DNA of 64,000 nt from Rapana venosa (lineage: Eukaryota > Mollusca > Gastropoda > Neogastropoda > Muricidae). Below are positions 23,306-36,017 of the stretch, in pieces (positions within the stretch are counted from its first letter, which is position 1; each line of letters opens with the position of its first letter). The notes under the pieces were generated by a model. That model ran no database searches, was not told the origin of the DNA, and saw nothing but the letters and a program-made list of their open reading frames with translations. Position numbers and translations under genes: made by a program. Location of the stretch: the NCBI GenBank assembly GCA_028751875.1, contig CM054138.1, positions 38,372,098-38,436,097 of the forward strand, read 5' to 3'.

Positions 23306-23805
23306 NNNNNNNNNNNNNNNNNNNNNNNNNNNNNNNNNNNNNNNNNNNNNNNNNNNNNNNNNNNNNNNNNNNNNNNNNNNNNNNNNNNNNNNNNNNNNNN
23401 NNNNNNNNNNNNNNNNNNNNNNNNNNNNNNNNNNNNNNNNNNNNNNNNNNNNNNNNNNNNNNNNNNNNNNNNNNNNNNNNNNNNNNNNNNNNNNNNNNNN
23501 NNNNNNNNNNNNNNNNNNNNNNNNNNNNNNNNNNNNNNNNNNNNNNNNNNNNNNNNNNNNNNNNNNNNNNNNNNNNNNNNNNNNNNNNNNNNNNNNNNNN
23601 NNNNNNNNNNNNNNNNNNNNNNNNNNNNNNNNNNNNNNNNNNNNNNNNNNNNNNNNNNNNNNNNNNNNNNNNNNNNNNNNNNNNNNNNNNNNNNNNNNNN
23701 NNNNNNNNNNNNNNNNNNNNNNNNNNNNNNNNNNNNNNNNNNNNNNNNNNNNNNNNNNNNNNNNNNNNNNNNNNNNNNNNNNNNNNNNNNNNNNNNNNNN
23801 NNNNN
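23306..23805. other. Assembly gap of 500 N
   Basis: Exactly 500 N between contigs A and B; the adjoining bases on the left are homopolymer-rich and look degraded. Confidence 0.99.
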
Positions 23806-24839
23806 AAAGCAAAAGTGGCTAGAGCAAGGAAATTAAAGTCACCTCCATGTCTCGTTCATCCCCCCTGATCCCCCCAAGTTTGTCCTGGGTGATTTTAAGA
23901 GTTTTTCCCTTTAAAACGCTAAACTATGAACATAGGCCCTCCCTCCCAAAAGAAATAAAACCCAACTTTGCACGGGAAACGTACAGGCGCCTATAGATCG
24001 TTCCTTTGCCTCCCCTGGGATCATTCGCCCACAACTGCGTTCTTCTTGCCCCCATGTACCACAGTGTTTCTTCCCTTTCAGCGCATAGTCGGGACCAAAA
24101 AAAAAAATGGACTCTGTTTTGATAGCTTGTCTCAAGCTGCTTTGATTGCACCCACAGGATATGTTTTATAAGTTTTCAATCTGAAGACCACTGATGTTTT
24201 TTGTTCTGGGTTTTTATTTTTTGTTAGTTGTGTCTTCCAACAAGGGAAAAACCTTTTCCCCCCAAAAACAACCCTTGGGGTTTAAAAGGATCTAAACGGT
24301 TTAAAAAAAAAAGAAAGTATATTTTACCAGGCACAGAACAAAAAAAAAAGGGGAGAAAATAAAGAATCAAAGCCTGTTGCACAGGCCAACTAAATAAAAA
24401 TAAATAAAAGACAATTTTTGCAGGGAACAATTTTTCGTGCTCCCAAGGCGGGGTATTAAAAATAGTCTGCAGTAAACTGTAGGTGTTAAACATAGGTAAA
24501 ACGACATTTGCAGGGGGTTTTTATAACTGCTTACCAGACCATTTAAACACTTTTTTCACTCGCTTTAAAAAACATGATTTCTCAGATGAAAAAAATACTA
24601 ACAACCCCAGTTTTTGAGAAACTTCATTTTTTGATGAAGAAGTATTTTATAACCATTTAAGGGCAAAAAATAAAAAAATTTCCCGGGGAAGAACCATGAA
24701 ACCCTGCACCACGGGCTTGCCAGTGTCCTTAAACACCTTTCCACCCCCATGATACCTTGTTAGTTCCTTATTTGAAAATTTCCAATGTAATACCTCTTCC
24801 AAAAAACCCAACCCTTCCGGCCTAACGTTTTTTTAGACC

Positions 24840-26350
24840 TTACCTCACTCTCTTGTGATGAAAACGCGGAAAAGATCGTAAAATCCTCTTTCTTTCGCTA
24901 CAGAAAAGCCCTTGACCCATGCTTTTGCATACGGGCTCGAAGGGGTTTCAAAAGATCCCAAACTATTCATTTAAACAATTTATAGCCACTTGGGAAAACA
25001 CCGACCTCATGCCAGAATATTTTCGCTGACTTTTATTTCCTTTCAATACAATCACCTCACTTCTGGTTAACAAAAAAAATTAAAAATTTGACGTAGCAAT
25101 CAACTTTTTCTTGGGCTGATTGAATTTTTAACCAACGACCACAGCGTTTTTGGGGCCAAAAAAATATCTTCTTCGGTTAGATTTACCTGCACTGGTTCTC
25201 CGCAGGGTTCGTCCTCTCACCACTTCTGTACATTCTATACACGATGAGGGAAAGCAACTATGGAAATTCCTTTCGGGTAAATTTCGCAGACGATATGCTC
25301 TGTTATCCCTCTTACCCGGGATCTCTTAGCCCAGGTCCGCCCTCACGATTCGTACACTGGGTCAGGCCTATCGGGAGCAAATGTTTCTAAAACTAAAGCC
25401 CTTTCCTATCGACTCCAGAAAATCGGGGCATACCCTAAGAATATTATTAAACCATAATCAAGAGGTTGAAAACGTTTTGAAACATAAGATCTGGGGAAAT
25501 GTTTTTGACCACAATTAAAAATGGGGCGTTTAACCCGACGCTTTGTCAAAAAAGGGAAACAACGTCTGTATTTTTTTGAAAACGAACTCATTTTTGAACA
25601 AAAAAATCCTTTTTCCTTTTTTTACAAATCTTTCATAAAAGGTTCTAATTTTGCTTTTATTTTTTGGTACAATAACCTTAGGTTTTAAAAAAAGAAAGGC
25701 CTGCAAGAATTTAAGAATCTGCTCAAAAAAAATTGGAAAAAACAAAGAGTCCATGTCTTCGCAAACACACGACCAAAGCCAAGCATTTTCGATCCTTCTC
25801 AAACTTTTTTCCCAATTTTAAATGTAGCCTTCGGAAGGTTTTCATGTCCCCAAAAACCAACAGAAAAAGTTTTTTTGTGCCATAACATTCGACTTCTAAT
25901 TCACATGATTTGATACCAGTTTTTTTACATTTTTCCCGAATTATCTGCCTGATTTTCATTGTAAAAGTTTCAAACATAATTGTGTGTGTGTGTTGTGTGT
26001 GTGTGTGTTTGTGGGGGTTCGTGGGGTGTTAAATAATCTGGTTCAGTCAACGCTAAAAAAATTAATTCATAATTTGGGGATGGGTGGGTGTGGGCGTGTT
26101 TTGCACACACACGTATGCGTGTGTACGTGCGCGTATATCTGCATAAAAAAAATTTTTTATTCTTCTATCATTGGGGTTTAAAATTTTGGTTCACAATTGA
26201 TGTTTGCGCACGCCGGTTGTGGTGGTTGTGGGGTGTGTTTGTGACATTTTTTTTAAAACCAATATAAATATATTTTTGCTTTGAATTTTGAGATATCAAA
26301 CTCCTGCAGTATTTAAATTTCCTCATGGGGTATTAAGTGTTTTTTGACTT
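24840..26350 (+). pseudogene. Non-LTR RT fragment, tandem LINE family T, copy 1 (arm 1)
   Basis: Recognisable pieces include GTTCGTCCTCTCACCACTTC (a CVLSPLL motif B counterpart) near 25210 and KFADD at about 25285-25299, then a WCDEAYLELN-like region with errors. The 3' UTR has a GT-rich tract at 25981-26130 and ends in a TTGAC-type repeat near 26345. The same element is better preserved at 48420-50060 on the minus strand. Nothing here is functional. Confidence 0.6.
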
Positions 26351-26364
26351 GACTTATTTTATTT

Positions 26365-27430
26365 ACTTGACTACAAAATTTCTACAGGTCTGGGGGGGTG
26401 CAAAAATCCAAACTATTCATTTTGAACAAATTTTATACCACTTGGAAAACCTACCCTCCGAATATTGTTAACTGATTTAGTTCAGCTTTCAAACAAAAGC
26501 ACCTCACGTTCTGGGTTAACAAAAAAATTCAAAAAAAAACATAGACAATCAATTTTTTTCATTTTTCTATTTAAAATTTTTTTCCAAAAATCACAGCGTG
26601 TTTTGCCAACAAAAAACTTCTTTGGGTTTAAATTTTCCGCACTGGTTTTTTCCCAAAGGGTTGTGTCCTCTCACCACCTTACTTTATCACAGATATTTCA
26701 GAAGTACTATGGGAAAATTTCCTTCTGGTAAAGTTTGCAACACAGTGCACTGTTATCTCTCTTATTCGGATCATCTTAGAACCCCTGGGCCCCCCCACCG
26801 ATTTATACAAGGGTGAGAGGCCTATTAACAAATTTTTCTAAAACTAAAGATTTCCATCGACTTTAAAAATAAGGGGATACTCCCCAAAAATTTTTACCAT
26901 AACAAAGTTGAAAAAGTTTTTCGAACTATAAGTATCTGGAATGTTTTGACTACAAGTTAAACTGGGGCGTTAACACTGACCTTTTTTCAAAAAAAGGGGC
27001 AACAACGGTGTACTTTCTGAGAAACTGAACTCATTTTTTGTAACAAAAAGTTTTTTCCTGTTTTACAAATCTTACATAGAGGTTTCTAAATTTTGCTTTC
27101 TTGTTGACAATAACCTTAGTGTTAAAAATAAAATGGCCTCAGAGAATTTTAAAATCTGCTAAAAAAATAAATTGGAGAAGAACAAGATCTGTCGTTCTCA
27201 AACACACTTGTACCAAAGCTACTGCCATTTTGGATACCCTCCCACTTGTTTTCCCAAAATTTTAGTTGTTTTTCCCCTTTGGAAGACTTTTCATGCCCAT
27301 CCAAAACCAACAAAAAAGAAAAATTTTCCCCCTTTTGGGGCAGTAAAACATTTTTGAAACTTTAAATTTATAATAAAAGTTGAAATAACCCGTTTTTTAA
27401 AAATTTCTCTGAATTACTTTGCCTTTCTTT
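26365..27430 (+). pseudogene. Non-LTR RT fragment, tandem LINE family T, copy 2 (arm 1)
   Basis: Starts directly after the TTGAC-type tail of copy 1 at a position homologous to the ACAGGTCTGG...AAACTATTCATTTTGAACAA segment and reads into the RT palm again (GTTGTGTCCTCTCACCACC near 26660). Sequence errors prevent an open frame. The start point in the RT is the same as at 48419 in arm 2. Confidence 0.55.
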
Positions 27431-30400
27431 CTTTGTTTAAAACATTATTTAAACGCTTTTCCCCGAAAAACTACAAAACAAAAAAAAAGCTTTTAATTTT
27501 TTTCTTTTCAGAAAACTAACTATTTAAATTGATAAGTAGGAAAAAAAAGGTTTTCCTTTTTTTCTGCATGCTTTTTTGAAACCAGCCCTTTTTCCTGACA
27601 AAACTATTTTTATTTTCTAAATATTCAGAAATTCCCATGGTTCAATTTGACAAAAAAAATTTTCCCCTAGGGGTTTTTTCAACGTTTTTCCCCCTGTGTT
27701 TTTTTGGGGTTTTAAATCTTTCCTTTTTAAGATTGGACATTCCCCTCCACTTTTTATTTACAGGGGAAAATCCCCTTTTCCCCAATACAAAAAAAGAAAA
27801 TTTTCCCATTATCTCCCATAACATTAAAATGAAAAATTTTTTTGATCATTTTTGTTTTGTGAATTTCCCTCTTTTTCCCGGCGATTTTTTTTATTTTTTC
27901 CCGCTTTTTTAAAATTTTCCCCTGTTGTAATTTGCTTTATCACAGTGGTTTAAATTTGATTTCTTTTAAAATTTATTAAAAACCCATTTGGGCTTTCTTT
28001 TTGGTGGTCTGGGTCTATTTGCGGTTTTTTTAAAACCAATAAGTGTTTTTAAGTGTTCGTCCATTTACTGCTACTAAATGATTAATGATGTTTTTAAAAA
28101 ACCCCTTTTCCCCTTTTCTTTTTAAATTTTTTTAAATTTTCCACAATATACTTATCTTCGGGCAAGGCATCATGTAGCGTGAAACTTTTTGTGAAATTTT
28201 GAAAGATTTTTTTTAATTTTTTTTTTTTTAAAAATTTTAAAATTTTTAAAATTGTTTTTTTTTTCAAAAGAATTTTTCCGAAGTTCAGGTTTTTACGGGG
28301 GGGTTTTTAAAATTTTTTGCATTTAGTAGAGGGCTTTTACCTTTTTTTTCTTCCGTTACATTTCCCAATCAAAACCATTTTTTTTATTGTGTTTTTTTCT
28401 TCTAAAACCCGGGTTTTGACTTTCTGGTCTTTAAGCTTTAAATTTTCCACTTTTAGAAAGATATCAACAGCCCTTTTGGGGAAAAACATTTACACGTTTT
28501 TAGGAATCAGGTTTTCTTTGTAAGGTAAAGGGTTTAAAGGGGTCCCATAACCTAAAAGGTCGTAGGGGAGCGAGGCGTCAGGACCTTTACTTCTCAGGGG
28601 CCAGCATAAAAATTTAGGCGGGGCCCATCCCCCCCCTCGCGCTTTACCTTCCCCTTTACCCTTTAAAAAAGGGGAGGTTTCCCATTTACAAAGGGGTGAA
28701 AAATGGGGGGAACGTACTGAATCCAAGGCGAGCCAAAAAAATCACCCATCCAACGTAACTTCGCTCGACCTGCTTAAAAATTTGGGTGGGGGAAAACGAG
28801 TTTCCCACCACTGAGCTATTTCCCCTTCCCCTTTTCTTTTTACTTTGGGTTTTTTTTTGTTTTTAAAACTGTATTTGTTTCAGTTTTATTTTTTGTTTTG
28901 TTTGAAATTTTTATTGCTGGGAGAAAAATGCCTTTTCAATTGCCCTTTGGGAAATTTTTTATCCCCTACAAAAACCCTTTTGGTTTTGGTTGAAAAACTT
29001 TTGTAATATACTCGGGCCCGTGTGTCCCCCTTTCTATTTTGATAACCTCCTGCAAACGTGGTTTTTTTAATATCTGGTATTTCTATATCTAAATCTAGGG
29101 GACAAAGATCAAGTATTCCCCTTAAATCTCTAACCCTTTTAATATGCTTACCTCTTTTTATAAAAGAATTTTTAACAAAAAGAAAAAAATCCACAAAACT
29201 ACAACCCCTTTAGGGGAAAAAAAGAAATCACCCCTTTTAAATCTCCTAATGTTCGGCCATTTAATATAAAATTGATTTTTCCCCGGGAACCAAAAAAAAG
29301 CTAAAGTCTAAAACCATATTTTGTGGACAGTTTCATTCCCCTTGAAACACCTTTTATAGCAAATTGGGCCCCTATTCCCTTTTTTTTCCCGGGAAATTTG
29401 TAGTAACTTTTTTCTTGGGTCAAATTTATAAAGTCATCAGGCCCTTTCCCGAAACGCGCATTTAGGGGCCCGCACAGTATTAAAAAGACCTCTTTTTAGA
29501 CAAACTTTCTAGGTTTTTGTTTCTAAATTTTCCCCCAAATTTTTTGTGATGAACTTTTTCCCCAAAAAAAAGAAAAATTTTGGGGAATAATGCCAAATCC
29601 CATAAAAATATTCTTGGGTTTGAAAGGCCCTTTAAAGATTTTTCCCTTCCATCATTTCATCCACACAATATCTGAACTATTTTGCGGTAACAATTTTAAA
29701 ACTTTTTCATTTAAAAAATTTCCTTTAAAAAAACTGAAATACCTTTCCCAAGCCAAATGACAGATCCTATTCTTTTTGGCTGCAGTAGTGCCCCTGACAT
29801 AAAATCCTGGAAAGTTACATCAAATTTCAGATTTTTTTATCTAAAATTTTTTTTGGAAAATTTTTAAAATCGTCTAATATCCAAAATGTCTTTTATGTGA
29901 TCGTCATTTGTTTGTTTACATTAATTTCCCTTTAACCTTTTTTCCCTAGATCTTCTAATATTCCATGATAAAATTCCATTTTTTTCTCATTTGTTAAAAA
30001 ATTTATTGTGAACACAGAAATTTTTTTCAATGTGGTAAAAAAAACCTTTTGTTTATTTATTTTAATGAATTGTAGTTGTTTTTTTTTCCTTTTTAATAAC
30101 TCTAACAAAAGGGGAAAAGTTTTCCCTTCTTATTTATTGTTTTAAAATGCCTCTTACCAAAAAAAAACAACGGCAAAAATTACATAAACATTTTTAAAAA
30201 TTTAAAAATCAAGAGATTAATTTTTTTTTGTTAAGAGTGTATTTTATATTTTTAAACTAAAAATTAAAGAACTTGACAAATCCCCCCCATTGTACCCAAA
30301 ATGCAAAATTAGATATATTAAAATGATTTAAAATGTGTTCAAAAGACTTTTAAATGGGGACAGACTTTTTTTTGGGTTTTAAAACCCTTGAAACCAAAAC

Positions 30401-31767
30401 CCGGTTTTTTGTGGTGTGTTTTGTTGGGGTTGTGTGCGTGCGTCGTCGTGCCCTTTTGTTTTTGTGTGTTGTTTTTTTTGGTTTTTGTGGTTTTGAAAAC
30501 CCACCTACTTTCTTATTTTACCCTCTCTTGGGCTTGTTTATTAAAACACTAAAGTAAAAATCTATTTTTCCCATCCCAAAAATGGAACAGGGGAATTGGG
30601 AAAACAAAGATTTTTTTTTTTTAAAAAGACGTAGTGTCATCCCGCATCAAAATTGTTTTTTATTTGAAAAAGGTAAAAATAGTGGGGGTTTTGGGTGGTT
30701 TTGTGTGTGTGTGTTTTTAACGCTGTTGGGGTGCAAAAGGGTTTTTTTCGCTTTTTTGTATGTGGAGGGCAGGGGCGCTGTATAAAATTGTGTAAAGTTT
30801 AGTGGGGTAAAATTTTTCTATGTTTTGTGTAAGTGGGGTTTTTTATTTAGGAAAAAATCATGTATGTGTATTGGAAGGGGGAAAAGGGGGGGGGGATTGC
30901 CCCTATCTGCAAATTTTTCCTATTAAATTTTTAAAATATTACTTTTTAGAAATTTTATTTATCTTAATATCTGGGATGTGCCCTCTTTGATTACACATTT
31001 CATTTTTATTTTCCACCCCCTGGGTTGATATGGTCCCCCAGTTTTTTCCCTCTATCGATGGGAGAACCTTGTTGGGCTCCACGTCCCTTCATCTTCCTCC
31101 TTTTTGTCGTTTTTGGCGTACCCTTTTCCTTTAGGGTTTTTAGGCCATCTATTTCTCGTTTTCCCGTCCCCTTTACTCCACCCCTTCCCTGTCTTCGCTC
31201 CATCCTTTTGGTTCCCCTTTTTTGTTGGAAAAGTTGTCTGAAACCACTGTTTTCCCCAACTTTTAGTCCACGGGTTTTTTTTCTGGTTATTCCCCTGTCT
31301 TTTTTGTCCCATTTCTGTGTGCGGGCTTCTCCAAATTCCGTCCGTTTCCCCCATCCCAAGCAGGGGTATCTTGAATTTTTCCAATTTTTTGTCCCCCCTT
31401 CTGGTTAAAAATTTGGGTCATCATTCACATTTTCTCTGTGTGTGTGTTGTGGAAGGGTTTAAATTTAAGTCAAAAAGATCTATTGGGGAGTTACCCGAGA
31501 AGGTTACACAACTTTTTTTTCATCTTGCCCTCTCCAAAAAGACTTTTGTAAAACCCAAAAAGATTGTATCAATCGGGATAAAGAAAAAAAAAAAAAGGGA
31601 AAAAAGAGGGTAAAAAAAATTTAAAACCGACCTCAAAATGAAGATAAAAACCCAAAATCAAGATAATTTCAACAACTTAGGGATTTCATTAAAAAAGAAA
31701 AAGTAGTGGAAAAAAAAAAAACCAGGGTAAGAAAAGCTCTTAGCAAAGCAAACTAGATTGTAAGTGT
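27431..31767. other. Low-quality, homopolymer-inflated sequence; no gene supported
   Basis: Runs such as TTTTCCCC, AAAACCCC and GGGGG dominate, and no frame stays open with normal protein composition. Within it, a SINE at 28521-28830 can still be read. Weak lysine-rich frames on the minus strand (for example about 28886-29194 and 31006-31384) have no recognised domain. The character matches an uncorrected long-read contig end. Confidence 0.7.
28521..28830 (-). mobile_element. tRNA-derived SINE, family S2 (error-rich copy)
   Basis: Readable landmarks are GTCCCATAACC, AGGTCGTAGGGGAGCGAGGC, GGCCAGCATA, CCCATTTACA and CACTGAGCTAT, in the order of 12421-12720. Many homopolymer errors are present. 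Confidence 0.75.
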
Positions 31768-31772
31768 GTGAA

Positions 31773-31831
<59 letters not shown>

Positions 31832-31915
31832 GTGTGTGTGTGTGTGTGTGTGTGAATCGGAATAAGAAATTATTTATTGCCATAAAAGTCACATGGACTT
31901 ATTTGACACAAGCTA

Positions 31916-31998
<83 letters not shown>

Positions 31999-32019
31999 GT
32001 ACACACATAGTGACACATA

Positions 32020-32097
<78 letters not shown>

Positions 32098-32135
32098 GAG
32101 AGAGAGAGAGGAGAGAGAAGAGAGAGAGAGAGAGG
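31768..32135. repeat. Compound microsatellite (GT)n, (ATCT)n, (GT)n, (GA)n
   Basis: GT 31768-31854, ATCT 31915-31998, GT 32021-32040, GA 32040-32135 with interruptions. Overlapping ORFs on both strands are simple-sequence translations. Confidence 0.96.
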
Positions 32136-32514
32136 AGGGCAAACAATACATGGAGCTGTGAAACAATAAGTGAACGACTGACTGACTGGCATGATGAACC
32201 AATATAAGTCAGTGAATCAGTTAGTCTGGTAAGCAAAGTAGATGGGTTTTGATAGCTATTTTCTTCTCTTTTATTTATTTGGACTGATGACAACTTTTGA
32301 TCAGCAGCAGTTAGCCGCGGACTAGACAGCTGCATCTGTAATAACGCACTGACGTCTGTTCAGCAGCAGCAGCTGCTGCTGTATTCAGCTTGTCACCATG
32401 GCCAGCAAATTTCCAGCATCTCCGCACAGCACATCACGCTTGAACGAGAATTTAATGAGTACATTTTCACATTTTGATAAATGAGAGATAGAAAATAAAT
32501 GTCTGTATTCTCTC
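32136..32514. other. No gene seen
   Basis: Non-coding; contains a short CAGCAGCAGCAGCTGCTGCTG palindromic triplet stretch near 32359-32379. Confidence 0.5.
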
Positions 32515-33455
32515 AGTGCAGTCCTTCTGAACAATCAGGTCGGAGACTACTTCAAAACCACAGTTGGGGTCCGACAAGGATGCCTGTTATCTCCAGTCCT
32601 GTTTAATCTGCTCTGGAAAACATTATGAGAGAGACCCTCCATGACTTCCACTCTACCATCTCCATTAGCGGCAGACCCCTCAACAACTTGCGGTTTGCCG
32701 ATGACATTGACCTCATGGACGGAAGTAACACAGAGCTGCAAGATCTTACGACCAGACTTGAGAACAGAGCTGGAGCATATGGGATGGAGGTGAGCTCGGA
32801 GAAAAGTAAAGTACTTGTGAACAGCACGAGCAACGCCACTGCTAAAATTTACATGAACGGCCAGCAACAGCGCTACACTCACAAAGGACGAGCGATCGAC
32901 GACAGAAATCAAAGTCAGAATAGCCATGGCAACATCTTCCATGACAAAACTCACCACCGTATGGAAAAGTAAAGAGATCAGTTTCCCAATCAAACTAAAG
33001 CTCTACAAAGCCCTAATTCAGACTATCCTGCTGTACGGAAGTGAAACCTGGACATTGATTGCTGAAACAGCAAAGCGAATCCAGTCATTCGAAACAAAAT
33101 GCCATTAGAAAACTTCTGGGCATATCCTGGAGAGAACGAAAGACCAATGAATTTGTCAAGAGTCAAATAACACGGCTGGCAGGTCCACAGGAACCCCTTC
33201 TCACCATCGTCAAGAAGAAAAGCTTACATGGTTCGGCCACGTCACCCGCCACAACACTCTGCCAAAAACAGTACTGCAGGGAACACTCAAAGGTGGCAGA
33301 AAGAGGGGAAGACAGAGCAAGTAATGGATGGACAACATCAGAGAATGGACCGCAGAGCCGAGGACCGAGATGGATGGAGGAGGCTTACCACGGCATCGTC
33401 TTTCGTGTCTCCTCCACGACCGCCAAGGTCACGGGATTGATGATGATGATGATTC
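32515..33455 (+). pseudogene. RTE-like LINE reverse transcriptase C-terminal half
   Basis: Frames read LLNNQVGDYFKTTVGVRQGC then LLSPVLFN (motif B, about 32521-32606), RFADDIDLMDGS (intact FADD at 32694-32705), and after a frameshift LYGSETWTLIAETAKRIQSF, RKLLGISWRERKTNEFVKSQ, AGPQEPLLT, WFGHVT-RHNTLPKT, GRQS, and a C-terminus that runs into GAT repeats at 33435-33453. The endonuclease and N-terminal RT are missing by 5' truncation. The GAT-type 3' tail and C-terminal motifs suit an RTE-like clade. At least three frameshifts make it inactive. Confidence 0.8.
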
Positions 33456-33499
33456 TCTCTCTCTCTGTGTCTCTCTCTGTCTCTGTCTCTCTCTCTCTT

Positions 33500-33576
<77 letters not shown>

Positions 33577-33990
33577 GTATGTATTCACTGAGGCGCAAAT
33601 TCTTTGTCAGTCTGTCATTCAGTCAGCCAGCCAACCAGCATTATATAACCAGCCTCTAGCCAACCAGCCAGTCTGTCAATAGTGAAATTGACGTCCAACT
33701 AAACAGTCTGTTATTCATTCACTCAGTCAGTCTGATTGTCTCTGCGTATCAATCTGTCTGTCCATCCATCCATCCATCCATCCATCCATCCATCCATCCA
33801 TCCATCCATCCATCCATCCGTCCGTCCGTCCGTCCGTCCGTTCCTCCGTCCGTCCGTCCGTCCGTTTGTCTGTCTGTCTATCTCTATCTTTATCTGTCGT
33901 CAGTCTGTCTATCTCTATCTTTATCTGTCTGTCTGTCGGTATGTATTTGTCTGTCTGTCTATTTGTCTGTCTATTTGTCTGTCTTTCTGT
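33454..33990. repeat. Compound microsatellites (CT)n, (AT)n, (CATC)n, (CGTC)n, (TGTC)n
   Basis: CT 33454-33497, AT 33499-33574, then non-repeat with CAGTC/CAACC-rich sequence, CATC 33762-33818, CGTC 33819-33864, TGTC/TATC 33865-33990. Confidence 0.95.
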
Positions 33991-34277
33991 AACTTTATCT
34001 AGTTTCTATGTCAGTTTTCAGGTTTTCCAGGAAGTTGAGTGCAATTGGAGCACTTGATTTAAGTAAAACTGTATCCAGAAAACATGAATAATACACATAC
34101 ACATATTGAGAGCAATAACAAGCGAATAGCTTATGGTATGCTCAATACAATATATTTGACTAATTTAATGTGGTAGCTAATAAGCCTCATCAAATCGGCT
34201 TAGAAATAAGGTATCGCTTTCCAAACGCCATAATCAGATCAAACAATGGAGACCCTTAACGCTTCCTTTATATTTGT

Positions 34278-34535
34278 TGCAATCATTTTCATATAAAAAG
34301 TAAGAAAAATAAAGAAAATTTTAACTGAATGCAAAGCAATAACAGCAATAATAACAACCACAATCTTTATGGTGTAATAATTTCATATAAAAATAAGATA
34401 AATAAAGAGAATTTAACGTACTACACAACAACAGCAGCAGCAACAACAACAACCACCTTTATGTTGTAATGATGTTCATATAAAAAAGATAAAGAGAATT
34501 TTAACCTACTACAAAACGACAACAGCAATTAAACA
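34278..34535. repeat. Three diverged tandem copies of a ~90-100-bp unit
   Basis: The segment TTCATATAAAAA...AAATAAAGA(A)AATTT(T)AAC...ACAACAGCA(A)...CAACCAC...TTTATG(G/T)TGTAAT occurs three times with short indels. Confidence 0.7.
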
Positions 34536-34599
34536 CCAAGAACAAGAAATTAGCATTTATGAAGGGAGAAAAAGAAAGATATTCAGGAAGAATCGATTG

Positions 34600-36015
34600 T
34601 TCCACAAAGCTTTTGTCGCTCTTTCACTTGTTACCTAGAAAATTGCATAACGAACTGCACTATAAATAAACCTCATTGCTTGTGTCCAATCTAATGTGTC
34701 ATGACTGTTAGTCAAATGAAACACGATAACTTTTACACTTTGATAGTTAATGTAGAAGCGATGTGAATATGAAATAAATTTGTGAACAGTCTGAAGTATC
34801 AATACATTTGTATCTATTGGGATAAAACAACTCCCTTTTAAGAGAAAATCCACTTTGATGTAAATTCTAGAAAGCTGTAAAATAGCATTTTCACGTACTG
34901 CGCTGTAACAGGGACAGAACAACAGATAATGTTCTGCTGTTTCGTTTCTATTACCACATGCGCCGTGAGAATCTTTCTGTTAAACATATCACTATTCAAA
35001 AGACTCATTCCAAGGCGCAGGCAACAGCAGATGATCTGTTCATGTCTATCCCAAAGGTAATAAATAGTAAGGACGTACAGCAGGGTTATCAGCAGAGAGG
35101 TCATGTTTGAAAGCACTTAGGGTGTTGCTAGTTTTAACAAAATCTGGCAGAGAGTTCCAGAGGACAGAAGTAGAAGGGAGAAAATATTTCCAACATATCT
35201 CATGATGACATTTGACTGTTTCTTTCCAGTGATCTACGTTTATGGTATAAATTACTTTCTGAAACAAGGTCAGCAACAAGATTTGACACATAGGCCGGAC
35301 ACATTTTATTAACCATTTTATCATAGTAAACAATATTGTGTCTCATTCGTCTTTATTTGAAAGTGTAGAAACCTGACTCTTCATACAATTTTTCATGGCC
35401 GGTCCCACTGACAGTTCCAACAATAGTTCTTATGGCTTCTTGGTGCAGTTTTTCTAAGGAATTTATTTTGAGTACTACAAGTATACCAAAAACATCCGCA
35501 TAACAAACTGAGAAGATATACATGATTTGTAAATACTTTTAAGAGATCTGTTAAATTCATACTTGTAGCTTTTCAGACAGTTAAGCATGGTGCTTAACTG
35601 TCTGAAAAGCTACAAGTATGTCACAGTGTTAATTATGCTCTTCACATGCTCATACCATTTACAGTTATCATGAAGTACAAGTCATAAGTGTTTGGGTCGG
35701 CCAGTGCTCTGTAAAAGTGTGTTACTAAATGTTAAAGCTAAGACTGGCTTTATGTCTCGTATACATTAATTTGGTTTTCTCTTCATTGAATTTGGCTTTC
35801 CACTTGCTTGCCCATACACTTTCCTTATTCGTCTGAATTAATCATTTGTGCCCGAATATCCGTACTATTCAGTGCTAAGTATATACTAGTATCGTCTGCA
35901 AAGAACTTGATTTTTGATTCAATATCCACAACGACATCATTTATATAATCAAGGAACAAGGGTGGACCGAGTACTGGTCCCTGGGGAACATCTGCTGGAA
36001 TCTGGTCACGCGGAA
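34600..36015 (-). pseudogene. Jockey/CR1-like LINE reverse transcriptase
   Basis: Read on the minus strand from 36015: VPQGPVLGPPLFLDYINDVV (motif B, about 35984-35925), KFFADDTSIYLALNST (intact FADD, about 35910-35863), then frameshifts through the thumb region, and the C-terminal IFLPSTSVLWNSLPDFVK-type segment (about 35190-35120) with SAFKHDLSA. The 5' cut lies exactly where the 37-bp minisatellite begins. A perfect 30-bp inverted repeat at 35558-35620 sits in the middle and breaks the coding sequence. It is inactive. Confidence 0.8.
35558..35620. repeat. Perfect 30-bp inverted repeat with 3-nt loop
   Basis: Arms 35558-35587 and 35591-35620 are perfectly complementary (CATACTTGTAGC ... 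GCTACAAGTATG), loop TGG. It lies inside the RT remnant and shows no homology to a terminator or known element end. Confidence 0.95.
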
Positions 36016-36017
36016 CG

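Larger units (their letters stand above)
23806..27430. repeat. Inverted duplicate of about 47360-51170 (arm 1, low quality)
   Basis: The reverse complement of the contig C segment matches along its length: the AAGCAAAAGTGG start here corresponds to about 51170, the CCCCTGGGATCATTCG segment (24014-24029) to about 50918, and the two tandem LINE copies follow in the expected order. This arm contains many inflated homopolymers. It is read as an unmerged overlap of contigs rather than a real palindrome. Confidence 0.8.

Noticed and set aside
28886..29194. Lysine-rich minus-strand frame of 102 codons
   Set aside because: It lies in the homopolymer-inflated low-quality stretch; composition and lack of any motif do not support a gene.
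31006..31384. Arg/Lys/Gly-rich frames that could be a LINE C-terminal basic region
   Set aside because: The basic composition is suggestive only; the low sequence quality and absence of a recognisable motif order prevent a call.
33338..33598. Acidic (Asp) or Ile-Tyr-rich frames at 33430-33590
   Set aside because: They are the GAT tail of the RTE-like LINE and the following (CT)n and (AT)n tracts.
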